A stretch of 64,000 nucleotides of DNA. It comes from Pumilibacter muris. GTDB taxonomy: Bacteria; Bacillota; Clostridia; Christensenellales; Pumilibacteraceae. The DNA lies in assembly GCF_943193045.1 (NCBI RefSeq), contig NZ_CALPCN010000002.1, positions 186,001-250,000 on the forward strand, written 5' to 3'. Position numbers and translations under genes: made by a program. Under the pieces are notes generated by a model. That model worked only from the letters and a program-made list of their open reading frames with translations, was not told where the DNA came from and made no database searches. This document shows positions 16,788-25,284 of the stretch, piece by piece (the stretch's first letter is position 1; every line of letters begins with the position of its first letter).

Positions 16788-18599
16788 TTAAAACGCGGCT
16801 CGGTTTTTCGGCGTTACAACGGCTACGCGGTCGTTGCCGTCGAGGTCGCGCACAATTTCAACGTTTGCGTCGTCGAAAATCTTTTTTACGCTTTCCGCTT
16901 GATTATATCCTATCTCCATAAGCAAAACGCCGTTTTCGTTCAAATGTTCGCGGTATTCGCTCTGTATTCTGCGGTAAAACTCAAGCCCGTCGGCGCCGCC
17001 GTCGAGCGCGGCAAGGGGCTGCGCCTTAACTTCGGGCGAAAGCGATTCTATTACCCCGCTTTCTATATAAGGCGGATTGCTTACTATAAAATCGAACTTA
17101 CCGTCAACCGACGAAAACATATCGCTTTGCAAAACTACCGCTTCGGTATTTTTAAGGTTCTCTCTCGCAACAGCCAAAGCCGCATCGGATATGTCGGACG
17201 CGGTTACTTTCGCACGCGTCGCTTTTGCTACCGCGAGAGCAATACAGCCGCTTCCCGTGCATAAGTCGAGCACTTCGGCTTCACGCTCTCCTATTAGGCG
17301 AATAGCTTCGCTTACAAGCGTTTCGGTTTCCATGCGCGGAACGAGCACGTTTTCGTTCACTTTAATTTTGTGCCCGAAAAATTCGCTTTCACCCAAAACG
17401 TAATCGAGCGGTGTTCCCGCAATTCGCTTTTCCAAAAAACCAACCGCCGTTTTATATTGCTTTTCGTTAAGCGTTTTCATGCCCGCAAGTTCGTTACGAC
17501 GCACCTGCGCCACGCTACACAAAATCCAATCCGTTTCGGCTTGCGCTTCGCGTTCGTCAAGTCCGTAAACTTTGAGCGCCGTGTTAAACTCTTTTTTCAC
17601 GTCGGGCATATTGTGTTCGTAAAACTTTACGGGCTTAATCGACGGGTCGGCGTCCATATTGAGCACAGCCAAAAAGCTCTTTAAAGCAACCTCCGCCATT
17701 TCGTCTTGCGGCGGATATGTGGTTAGCCGTTGTAGCGCAAGGCCGGGCGCGCGCAAAATGTTTGTGAACCAATTATCGGGAAGACACGCAAGCCCGCGCA
17801 AAAGCTCGTAGCTTAGCCCCGCCACAAGCGGCAACATTGCAAGCCGCACGACCGTAAGAATCCAACGGTTGTCGCTTAGGCTTCCGTTTCCGAACGGAAC
17901 GTAACTTAGCGCCCACCGCGCGAGCGCGAACACGAGAATGGAAACAAGCATAACGAAGAACAAAAACGTGGTGCCGCAACGGTTGTGCCGCGTGGAGCAC
18001 TTTTGCACGTTCTCAACAGTCATGTCGTACCCTTTTTCGTAGCAATTTATAGTGCGGTGCTCCGCTCCGTGATACATAAACGTTCTGCGAATATCTTTCA
18101 TTCTCGACACAATTAAAAGGTATAGCACGAAAATAAGTATTCTCAGCACGCCCTCGAATAAGCTTTCAAGCAGAATAAGCGTTTTGGGGCTGACGTAGTT
18201 ATACAGTTTTATAACCTTGCCGAGCAATAAATCGTTTAAAAAACCCGGCAACAATATAAACAGCCCCACCGCCAAAATCACGCCGAGAATAACGGCGAAC
18301 GCCATCCAACCTTTTCCGGGAGTATCTTCGTCGGGCGTGGAAACTTCGGCGCTGCGCATAAGAGTGCTAACGCCGCCAACAAGACTTTGCACAAAACTCA
18401 CCACGCCCCTAAGCACGGGAACTTTATGATACCATTTTCTTCCGCCGAGTCGCGTTGTTTCGAGCGCAATCGAGCCGTCGGGCACTCGCACCGCCATAGC
18501 CATGCTCGTGCGTCCGCGCATCATAACTCCTTCCATAAGCGCCTGCCCGCCTATCATGGCGCGCTTCGGCTTTTCGGTTTTAACTTTCTTTTCCGACAC
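16788..18599 (-). CDS. prmC: Fusion: DUF1385 membrane protein + release factor glutamine methyltransferase PrmC
   Basis: A 603-residue protein joining two normally separate neighbours. Residues 1-about 310 are DUF1385: IGGQALMEGVMMRGR at the N-terminus, hydrophobic segments near 100-120, 135-165, 210-230 and 245-265, and MYHGAEHRTINCYEKG. Residues about 320-603 are PrmC: an N-terminal helical domain with DYVLGESEFFG, SAM motif VLDLCTGSGCIALAVA and catalytic SNPPYIES near 509. PrmC methylates the GGQ glutamine of release factors; prfA follows. GTG start after AAGGA. No stop or frame break separates the halves, so the methylase would be membrane-tethered. Confidence 0.93.
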   Translation of the reverse strand: MSEKKVKTEKPKRAMIGGQALMEGVMMRGRTSMAMAVRVPDGSIALETTRLGGRKWYHKVPVLRGVVSFVQSLVGGVSTLMRSAEVSTPDEDTPGKGWMAFAVILGVILAVGLFILLPGFLNDLLLGKVIKLYNYVSPKTLILLESLFEGVLRILIFVLYLLIVSRMKDIRRTFMYHGAEHRTINCYEKGYDMTVENVQKCSTRHNRCGTTFLFFVMLVSILVFALARWALSYVPFGNGSLSDNRWILTVVRLAMLPLVAGLSYELLRGLACLPDNWFTNILRAPGLALQRLTTYPPQDEMAEVALKSFLAVLNMDADPSIKPVKFYEHNMPDVKKEFNTALKVYGLDEREAQAETDWILCSVAQVRRNELAGMKTLNEKQYKTAVGFLEKRIAGTPLDYVLGESEFFGHKIKVNENVLVPRMETETLVSEAIRLIGEREAEVLDLCTGSGCIALAVAKATRAKVTASDISDAALAVARENLKNTEAVVLQSDMFSSVDGKFDFIVSNPPYIESGVIESLSPEVKAQPLAALDGGADGLEFYRRIQSEYREHLNENGVLLMEIGYNQAESVKKIFDDANVEIVRDLDGNDRVAVVTPKNRAAF

Positions 18600-18624
18600 T
18601 TCAAAAATTCCTTTTCAAAAGAAT

Positions 18625-18673
18625 ACAAAAAGACCATGCCTTAAAAACACAAAAGGAAACATGGTCTTTTTTT
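18625..18673 (-). terminator. Terminator after rpmE
   Basis: Inverted repeat AAAAAGACCATG / CATGGTCTTTTT (18627-18638 and 18660-18671), followed on the minus strand by a T-run. It separates rpmE from the DUF1385-PrmC gene. Confidence 0.8.
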
Positions 18674-18690
18674 GCTCTTTGCTTAAATAT

Positions 18691-18897
18691 CTACTTTTTG
18701 TTGTAGCGTTTGTTGAACTTATCAATACGTCCGCCCGTGTCAACGTGCTTTTGCTTGCCCGTGTAGAAAGGGTGGCACTGACTGCAAACGTCCACCTTAA
18801 CCACGTCGCCTTTTTTGGTGGAACCCGTTACGAATTTCGCACCGCAAGCGCATTCCATAGTAACCTCGTGGTAGTCGGGATGTAAATTCTCTTTCAT
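18691..18897 (-). CDS. rpmE: Ribosomal protein bL31 (zinc type)
   Basis: Large-subunit protein at the subunit interface. [19 protein letters not shown] and [12 protein letters not shown] provide the zinc-binding cysteines of the Zn-containing form. The start at 18897 is set by the family N-terminus and an AAGGAG site; 68 residues. It has its own promoter (19026-19055) and a leader of about 120 bases, and ends in a terminator, so it is monocistronic. Zn-type L31 is often zinc-regulated, but no Zur box was recognised. Confidence 0.97.
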   Translation of the reverse strand: MKENLHPDYHEVTMECACGAKFVTGSTKKGDVVKVDVCSQCHPFYTGKQKHVDTGGRIDKFNKRYNKK

Positions 18898-19025
18898 TCC
18901 GCGTTTCTCCTTTTTTATTTCTCGGCTTATCCGCCGCAACCGCCCGCGCGCCGCGCAAGCGTCACGTCGCCGCCGTTTCTTGCCGTATTGCGTTACCGTT
19001 TAACGCCTAAATCCTTAGCCTATCC

Positions 19026-19055
19026 ATTTTATCACCAAACGCGCAACAATGTCAA
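19026..19055 (-). promoter_or_regulatory. Sigma-A promoter of rpmE
   Basis: TTGACA (19050-19055), 18-base spacer, TAAAAT (19026-19031), reading toward rpmE, which begins about 120 bases downstream. Confidence 0.8.
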
Positions 19056-19109
19056 GCGGATTACGCGAGGTATTTTTTCGGCGTATGAAAAAAGGTGAAA
19101 ATAGCTCGC

Positions 19110-19508
19110 TCAATAACAGTCCACAACGTTAATCAACAATTCGAACTCCCCTCTTAAATAATCATCAGCCTCTTTAATTTTCACTGCATGTTTAATGAGG
19201 TGTTTGCCGGGTTCTCGCAACGAAACGCGCTCAAAAACAGAACCAAGATTCCCACTGAGCACCTTTCTTCCGTCTCTGTAATAGAATTTTCCCGTAAAGC
19301 TCAAATATTCGTCACGGCAGCCGTATGTTAAACATAAAACGACATTTCTACCTTCTTCAACCATTTCAATTTCATTACCAAGACTGTCGGTTACCACAAG
19401 GCGCAACAATAAATTTTCTTTATAGCATGCCGTAGCTGAAAACACCGACAAAAAAAGCACAACAGCAAGCGCAAATCTTATAATCGATTTTTTCATTCTC
19501 GCCAACAT
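19110..19508 (-). CDS. Small secreted or lipoprotein with Ig-like domain (family A, copy 2)
   Basis: Not a recognised named family. An N-terminal signal (KKSIIRFALAVVLFLSVFSA) ends at TAC, a weak lipobox. The mature part of about 100 residues looks like one beta-sandwich domain: LVVTDSLGNEIEMVEEG, YLSFTGKFYY, VSLREPGKHLIKH, FELLINVVD. The same skeleton is in the first gene of this operon (24627-25064), so they are paralogues. GGAGGAG lies just before the ATG, which overlaps the preceding stop by one base. Last gene of the five-gene operon. Function unknown. Confidence 0.75.
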   Translation of the reverse strand: MLARMKKSIIRFALAVVLFLSVFSATACYKENLLLRLVVTDSLGNEIEMVEEGRNVVLCLTYGCRDEYLSFTGKFYYRDGRKVLSGNLGSVFERVSLREPGKHLIKHAVKIKEADDYLRGEFELLINVVDCY

Positions 19509-20023
19509 TACTTCTCCTCCTTAAACGATAAAACGTCGTCCTTTTCATTCCTCTTGTTTTTCATCATATCAACAATCAACAGCACGACAATAACGGTGGC
19601 GGCACATCCTATTGCCATTAAAATTATCGAAACCGCTATATCGCTCGCATTATCCACATCGATATAATTTATTTTATAGCAAACGTCGGTTGACACCTTC
19701 CCCGTACTATCGTTGATATCGTAATGCGGCAAAATAACGCGCACAGTTTCGTTGCTTTTTGCATAAACCGTTCCACGAAATACTTTGTCTCCATCTTTTT
19801 TTGCATAATAGCCTAATAATATTTTACATTTTTTTATATCGTACTTACATTCTGAGCGAACGCTGACGGCAACGTGCATTTCGAGCGCTTCGTCATCGTA
19901 GTCACTTTCAAGCTTAACGGAAATTTTGGGAGTGAGCGCCTGCACAAGCAATATTATTCCGAATACCAACGCAAGCGCGGCAACACATGCCGAAATAACC
20001 GAATAAATTATCTTCTTTTTCAT
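19508..20023 (-). CDS. Two-pass membrane protein of unknown function (family C, copy 2)
   Basis: 171 residues. A membrane segment at about 7-28 is followed by an extracytoplasmic domain of about 100 residues, a second membrane segment at about 130-152 and a basic cytoplasmic tail. It matches the next upstream gene closely in layout and text: LVQALTPKISVKLESDYDDE here against FVQAVSPEVEVEIYDIYEE there, KYDIKKCKILLGYY against KYKIKHCEMKIGFY, and ASDIAVSIILMAIGCA against GLDIAVSVILMILACA. The pair is a tandem duplication. Start follows AGGAA; 5 bases separate it from the upstream stop. Confidence 0.75.
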   Translation of the reverse strand: MKKKIIYSVISACVAALALVFGIILLVQALTPKISVKLESDYDDEALEMHVAVSVRSECKYDIKKCKILLGYYAKKDGDKVFRGTVYAKSNETVRVILPHYDINDSTGKVSTDVCYKINYIDVDNASDIAVSIILMAIGCAATVIVVLLIVDMMKNKRNEKDDVLSFKEEK

Positions 20024-20028
20024 ATTTA

Positions 20029-20553
20029 CTAGTTCCTATCGGGCGGCAAAGATTTCTTATTCTCTTTTTTTCGCTCTTTCGCAAGCCGCACCGACGCAAA
20101 TATTAAAGCGACTATCGAAGCGCAAGCCAAAATCATAAGAATAACCGACACCGCAATATCCAAACCGTTGTCAACTTTAACGTTCCACATTTTTAAAACT
20201 TCTATTTTTTCCACTTCGTGATACGGAATAGTTGAAGAGGTAAAGTCCTTTTTAACGTATACGGTTTTCTCTACGCCTTCGTTCACCACTTCTCCCAATT
20301 CTTTTACTTTTTTACCGTAATGATAATAAAAGCCTATTTTCATTTCGCAATGTTTTATTTTATACTTTCCGGGAGAACGCACCCAAATTTCCAACCTAAG
20401 TTCCTCTCCCGACTCTTCGTAAATATCGTATATTTCAACTTCTACCTCAGGCGACACAGCCTGAACAAAAAGGATGGTGCCGAGCGTTCCCGTAAGTGCC
20501 GCAAGTATAGCGGCAATAACCACAATTACAATCAAGTTTTTAACATTTTTCAT
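20029..20553 (-). CDS. Two-pass membrane protein of unknown function (family C, copy 1)
   Basis: 174 residues, paralogue of the gene that follows it. N-terminal membrane segment at about 8-32, extracytoplasmic domain (about 33-125) with SPGKYKIKHCEMKIGFYYH, C-terminal membrane segment at about 131-155, then a Lys/Glu-rich tail. It starts 5 bases after the stop of the 1343-residue repeat protein, with AAGGGG overlapping that stop, so translation is probably coupled. The membrane pair could anchor or export the large protein (inference only). No homology to a characterised family recognised. Confidence 0.75.
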   Translation of the reverse strand: MKNVKNLIVIVVIAAILAALTGTLGTILFVQAVSPEVEVEIYDIYEESGEELRLEIWVRSPGKYKIKHCEMKIGFYYHYGKKVKELGEVVNEGVEKTVYVKKDFTSSTIPYHEVEKIEVLKMWNVKVDNGLDIAVSVILMILACASIVALIFASVRLAKERKKENKKSLPPDRN

Positions 20554-20558
20554 AAACC

Positions 20559-23500
20559 TTACCCCTTGGCGTATAATATAAGTATTTTTAAATTACTGTT
20601 ATACCAATCGTCATTTCCAACGCCGCTCGCCCCGTATCGCACGCACAAAACGTTGGTGTTACTAATATCGTCTATTGAAATTTTCGCCAAATAATTATAT
20701 TCTTGCTTCCATGTGTCTCTACCGCCGCCTCCGTGTTCTAATTGCACGTTCCATAGTTCTTTATCCCCTGTTCCCGTTCCGTTATAAAGCATTATATACT
20801 GATAGCCATCATATTCCTCCCATATAGTGATTGTAATATATACATATAAATATTTTACACCCTCTTTTTTCAGCTGTTCATAATTGTTTTGCGTGTAAAT
20901 ATTTATCACATCATATTCTTGTTTAAACCGTCCTTTATCATCGATTTTATATTCGGCAGTCCTTGTGTAAGTTGAATAATCTTTCCATTTAGCATATAAC
21001 GTTATATTTCCTTGTTGTTGCGCGGATATTGCTGTTATGCGGTTTGTTAAAGCTTTATCGGAACACCATCCTTCGAATATATAAGTCATTATTTTGGGCA
21101 AATCCAAAATCACGTCGTTTAAATTTAACCCTACCCCCATTATATAATATGTAGGTTTATTACTTTTTCCGATAAAATTAGCCTTAGCGCCGTCTACAAC
21201 AATATTTTCGTAGTATATATTACCGATTCTTTTCCACTGCGCCGTAAAGGTAATATTCGAAGTAACCGTAAACTTTGATTCGAAGTTGCTCTCGTAATTT
21301 GCATTCCAAGCGCCCCAATTACCTATATAACCGCTTCGCAAACTTAAAGGCAACGTGATAATGTCTCCGTGTTTTGCCGTAAGCGGAGCACATTCGGAAC
21401 CGCCGTTAGCGTTAAACGTAACAGTATAAGTGCAAATTCTTAATTTTGCATAAAATGTTTTATTTCCAACCGAACCGACGGATATGGGAGCGGCTCTAAC
21501 CGTTGCGGCAGAATTTGTATACCACCCCTCAACCATATAGTAATTACTCGAAATAGTTGGGAATGCAACCGCGTCTTCAACGGTGTATGTTGTTTTCTTA
21601 TTCGTAAACGAATAATTGCTTGACACAACCGTTTCTCCTGTTGTTGTTTTGGGAATTGTTATATACGTTATGGAATATACTATTGCGCTATACCGCAATT
21701 CAAGCCAAAGCGAGCCATTTCCTTCTTTATTTTCGGTTATATCCGGCATTGTGGTATATGTAAATTTTATTCCCGTAATTGTATCGTACCAACCGTCTAC
21801 CGTATAGCCTTGCTTAGAACAAGAAACAAACGGCAAAACGTCTCCGTAATGAACTTTAAGTTCTTTTTTCTCTCCGAAATAATCGTCAAGATAGAGCGTG
21901 TAAACCTCTTTTTCATATTGAGGATACATAAGCGCTTTGCCGCTTGCGTCCGTGTATGCCCTTGTTGCATTACTGTCGGCAATTTCGGTGCCTTCCTTAT
22001 CAACCGTGAGGGTCTTATAAACATATCCTTTTTTATAAATTGCTTTAAAAGCTTCGTCTTTTGTGTCTTCGTCGATTAAAAGTTGCGCAAGCAAGCCGTT
22101 GGGAGTATAGTCCCAATATTTATCACCCTTTTTAACCATAAAAGTCCAACTCGAACCGCTTAGCTGAAACTCGAAGTATTCGCGGCTCCATTTGGCTTTC
22201 AACTCAATAACGTAAGGGTAAGAATACGGAACAAGCGAATTGCCTTCGGCGTCGGTTATTTTGGTTTCGCCGTAATACCAACCGTCGAATTCAAAACTTT
22301 CGGCAGTGGCAACGGGTAACGTGAATTGTTTCCCGTATTCCACTTCTCTGCTTCCCGAAGCGATTACAACGTTCTTATAGTCCGCTTCTTCGCTATTTCC
22401 GTTTAATATAAGAACATAGCTTTTTTGCGCCCAACACGCATAAAAAGTTTTATCGCCCGCACTGCCAACGGGCAAACGTTCTATTGCGTTGCCCGAAAAA
22501 TCTTCGCTTTCGAACCATCCCGCGAAAATGAAATCTTGCTTTTCGGGTATAGGCAAAACTATTCCGTCGTGAATTGTATACATTAGGTCGGGAATCTGCG
22601 AACCGCCGTATGTTTCGAAACGCACCGAATAAACAACCGGTATTTCCTGAGCATAGAGCGTAAGGCGCGAGCCGCCCGTTTTTGCAATATTTTGCGCGGT
22701 TATAGCTTCGCCATCATAGTTTTCATTTAAAAACCAACCCGCGAAACAATATCCGTTTTGTTGCTCGGGTTCGGGGAGTTCTAAACAAACGTCGTTTCTA
22801 ATAATAACGGGCTCTACGGCGTTTACGGAAATAAAGTTCACTTCTATTTCGGAACTCATTTGCAACGTTCCGCCGCCGTACACAACCGCAATCATTTCAT
22901 TCGAATCCGATTTCTCAAAGCGCAATTCGCCCGTCGCATCGCCTACAATTTGAAAATATGCGTCCGCCGCTTCTCCCGGTTGCAAGCTGCACACAACTAT
23001 TCTCGCGTCTTGTTCGGATGCGAGCAAGTTGTAAAAACGTTTTTTGTCGGGCAGTTTAAAAACGCTGTATTCGCTTGAAAGAACGTTTTCTCCTATTTGC
23101 AATTCGGGCGCAACTATTTTAGAATGCAATGCCGTGCGTAAAACTTGACTGTCGCTTAAATTGCTTATTTCTATATAATAAACTTTATCTTGTTCAAGTT
23201 TATACACACCCGCATTACTTTTTATTTCTTTTGTGCCGCTGTAATTGTTCACGTCGTAAGCTTGATACAATTTTATTCCGCAACCGTCGTCGGCAAAAAT
23301 TTTGTAATCTGCGGCAAGCTCCGTTCTGAAATTAAACACCTGCTTCCCCGACGGCAAAATATAAACTTGGGATTCGTTATAGTAATTGTGCATATATTCT
23401 TGTTCGTAAACATTATGAAATACGGGAATATGAACAGGCTCGTCTAACAGTTTAGCACCCGAAGAATCAACCAAATCGAATTTCGCATCTAAAAACAACT

Positions 23501-24590
23501 GCGACGGCACGTCTTGCTCGGACAATAAAATTTTGCTCTCGATATAATCGTTGATATATAAATCTATCCCGTCGGGTTTAAAAGTAAAAACCTTAGTAAG
23601 CCTATCTCTCGTAGGGTCGGCAATTTGTTCGCTTTTTTTAACGTTATCCAAAATATTGTCTTCGTTATTCGCCGAAACTTCGGTTGTGGAAACAGTATCA
23701 ATACTCAACAAAGTCTCTAAAAAGTCATATACTAATTTCAACTGTGCCAAACCGGGCACTTGGTCCGCAATTTTACCGAATACGAACGACACCGCAAAGT
23801 TCACCAACGGCATAACATCAATTTCGGATTTTATGTAAGAGCCGTTATAATTTAACCGAATTTGTTTAAAAATTGCGCCGTTATCGGTACACTTCGAGTA
23901 ATCCGAATCGAATTCGTTTAAATCGTGCAAATTTTGCACCGTGCCGCTAATCACGGGATTGAGAATATATCCGTTATTATTTAAAGTAGCTAAGGCATAA
24001 TGCTGCCCGTCCAATTCCGACATACAGTAATCGGCGGATAACACGGTTAGCTTTAAAGTAGCCATATCTGTTTCGGTTTTAAAAACGCTGTTGTAGTCAA
24101 TCAGTATTACAGAAGCGACATATTCATTTTTATGCAAAGCTTCTTCCGAGCAACCGCCGCCGCAAAAGATACATTTTGTGTTAGCGTAAAAAAAATATTC
24201 TTTCCCGATATATTTATATTTTCCCGTTTTATAAAAAATCTCAAGCGGCAAAATCTTTGATAAAATATTTCCGTGCTCCGCATTATTGTTAATATCGTAA
24301 TACCCCGCTTTTACGCGCGCAATATAATCGCTTAGGGTAATATTTTCTCCCTCTATAATATCGTTGCTTGTAAGTTCCGCACAAAGTTGTTGAGTTTGAG
24401 CGCTATTAAAATCAAAGTTTTTTGTTGCGGTTACGGCACGCGGTTGAATTTTTTGCGTCCTCAACATTTGCGGAGTCTGTTCCGCACTTGCAGTTGACTT
24501 AGCCCCTAATGCAAGGCAACCTACGGCGCAAATAAAACAAAACGCCGCCACAGCAAAAACTGCAGTCAACTTTTTCCCTTTTGTTTTCAT
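20559..24590 (-). CDS. Large secreted protein with Listeria-Bacteroides (InlB B-type) repeats
   Basis: 1343 residues with a Sec signal (hydrophobic stretch about 9-30, then STASAEQ). Residues about 40-580 are unrecognised; TKCIFCGGGCSEE near 135 is cysteine-rich. From about 590 to 1200 come seven or eight degenerate InlB-type repeats, marked by AGWF, AGWF, DGWYY, DGWYD, EGWYT, GNWGAW and EGWCS, each with KTFYA, TLYAKW or FTAQW ends. A final domain of about 130 residues rich in aromatics (YLYVYITITIWEEYDGYQYI) ends the protein. No LPXTG or other anchor is seen. GGAGGG precedes the ATG. Likely cell-surface or adhesin-like; ligand unknown. Confidence 0.8.
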   Translation of the reverse strand: MKTKGKKLTAVFAVAAFCFICAVGCLALGAKSTASAEQTPQMLRTQKIQPRAVTATKNFDFNSAQTQQLCAELTSNDIIEGENITLSDYIARVKAGYYDINNNAEHGNILSKILPLEIFYKTGKYKYIGKEYFFYANTKCIFCGGGCSEEALHKNEYVASVILIDYNSVFKTETDMATLKLTVLSADYCMSELDGQHYALATLNNNGYILNPVISGTVQNLHDLNEFDSDYSKCTDNGAIFKQIRLNYNGSYIKSEIDVMPLVNFAVSFVFGKIADQVPGLAQLKLVYDFLETLLSIDTVSTTEVSANNEDNILDNVKKSEQIADPTRDRLTKVFTFKPDGIDLYINDYIESKILLSEQDVPSQLFLDAKFDLVDSSGAKLLDEPVHIPVFHNVYEQEYMHNYYNESQVYILPSGKQVFNFRTELAADYKIFADDGCGIKLYQAYDVNNYSGTKEIKSNAGVYKLEQDKVYYIEISNLSDSQVLRTALHSKIVAPELQIGENVLSSEYSVFKLPDKKRFYNLLASEQDARIVVCSLQPGEAADAYFQIVGDATGELRFEKSDSNEMIAVVYGGGTLQMSSEIEVNFISVNAVEPVIIRNDVCLELPEPEQQNGYCFAGWFLNENYDGEAITAQNIAKTGGSRLTLYAQEIPVVYSVRFETYGGSQIPDLMYTIHDGIVLPIPEKQDFIFAGWFESEDFSGNAIERLPVGSAGDKTFYACWAQKSYVLILNGNSEEADYKNVVIASGSREVEYGKQFTLPVATAESFEFDGWYYGETKITDAEGNSLVPYSYPYVIELKAKWSREYFEFQLSGSSWTFMVKKGDKYWDYTPNGLLAQLLIDEDTKDEAFKAIYKKGYVYKTLTVDKEGTEIADSNATRAYTDASGKALMYPQYEKEVYTLYLDDYFGEKKELKVHYGDVLPFVSCSKQGYTVDGWYDTITGIKFTYTTMPDITENKEGNGSLWLELRYSAIVYSITYITIPKTTTGETVVSSNYSFTNKKTTYTVEDAVAFPTISSNYYMVEGWYTNSAATVRAAPISVGSVGNKTFYAKLRICTYTVTFNANGGSECAPLTAKHGDIITLPLSLRSGYIGNWGAWNANYESNFESKFTVTSNITFTAQWKRIGNIYYENIVVDGAKANFIGKSNKPTYYIMGVGLNLNDVILDLPKIMTYIFEGWCSDKALTNRITAISAQQQGNITLYAKWKDYSTYTRTAEYKIDDKGRFKQEYDVINIYTQNNYEQLKKEGVKYLYVYITITIWEEYDGYQYIMLYNGTGTGDKELWNVQLEHGGGGRDTWKQEYNYLAKISIDDISNTNVLCVRYGASGVGNDDWYNSNLKILILYAKG

Positions 24591-24626
24591 CTTCCCATCC
24601 CTCCTATGTTTAATATATTTTAAAAC

Positions 24627-25064
24627 CTAATCCTCAACAACCCCGTCAACAGTATTGTTTTCAACAACAACTACCTTAAATACAAACTCGATACCACCAC
24701 CAACCTTTAAAACATATTTTTGACTCATAGTATATTCGCCCGGCTTATTTAAATCAACTGTGTCGAACATTTTCATTGCAGGGCTCGCTTCCGTCTTTTC
24801 ATTGTGATGTTCAACAATCAGTTGCCCTGTAAAATTTAATTCCCGATTTTGACGCGGATACTCGAGCCTTAGCTCCTTATATTCTCCGAACGCATATATG
24901 CGATAGCAGTTACCGAAATTGTCGTAAAATTTAACATACGGATGCCCATATCCTTTAAGTTTGCGATTACATTCGGAAAAAGCAACCAACGACACGCACA
25001 AAATAATAGCCGTCAACAATGTAGCAGTAAATATCGTAACAAATTTCGAAACGCCTTTTTTCAT
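24627..25064 (-). CDS. Small secreted protein with Ig-like domain (family A, copy 1)
   Basis: 145 residues from the ATG at 25064, chosen because GGAGG lies 5-6 bases upstream. A hydrophobic N-terminus (KFVTIFTATLLTAIILCVSL) is a signal or anchor; SEC follows but is a poor lipobox. The remaining domain (VKFYDNFGNCYRIYAFG, LNFTGQLIVEHH, VDLNKPGEYTMSQKYVLKV, FKVVVVE) has the shape of single Ig-like bacterial domains and aligns with the last gene of the operon. First gene after the operon promoter. Function unknown. Confidence 0.75.
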   Translation of the reverse strand: MKKGVSKFVTIFTATLLTAIILCVSLVAFSECNRKLKGYGHPYVKFYDNFGNCYRIYAFGEYKELRLEYPRQNRELNFTGQLIVEHHNEKTEASPAMKMFDTVDLNKPGEYTMSQKYVLKVGGGIEFVFKVVVVENNTVDGVVED

Positions 25065-25101
25065 TTTTCCTCCTTCGATATATGCAGTTGCCCTTTCCGT
25101 C

Positions 25102-25134
25102 AACAATCGTCACTGCGGGCGCGAGTCGATTGTT
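25102..25134 (-). promoter_or_regulatory. Stem-loop in the leader of the five-gene secreted/membrane operon
   Basis: AACAATCG / CGATTGTT (25102-25109 and 25127-25134) with a 17-base G+C-rich loop, inside the roughly 105-base untranslated leader. On the plus strand it is followed by a T-run and would look like a terminator, but no plus-strand gene feeds it. Confidence 0.45.
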
Positions 25135-25175
25135 TTTTTGCCTGTTGCACACAGCAACACCACTTCTATATTACT

Positions 25176-25203
25176 ATTATATCACGGTTTTTCGAAAAGT
25201 CAA
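25176..25203 (-). promoter_or_regulatory. Sigma-A promoter of the five-gene secreted/membrane operon
   Basis: TTGACT (25198-25203), 16-base spacer, TATAAT (25176-25181). It lies between the dnaA terminator and the first small secreted protein, so the operon is transcribed independently of dnaA. Confidence 0.8.
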
Positions 25204-25249
25204 TACCTTTTCCAAAAATAGTTAAAATATTTTTTTACACTTATATACA

Positions 25250-25280
25250 AAAAAACAACGCTTGTTTAAGCGTTGTTTTC
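25250..25280 (-). terminator. Terminator after dnaA
   Basis: Perfect stem AACAACGCTT / AAGCGTTGTT (25254-25263 and 25268-25277), 4-base loop, then a T-run on the minus strand. Confidence 0.88.
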
Positions 25281-25284
25281 GGCA

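Noticed and set aside
19650-19658. A perfect TTATCCACA DnaA box
   Set aside because: Single copy inside the coding sequence of a membrane protein; no cluster, no A+T-rich unwinding region.
25102-25140. Plus-strand terminator
   Set aside because: The hairpin plus T-run is real on the plus strand, but no plus-strand gene lies upstream; treated as a leader stem-loop of the minus-strand operon.
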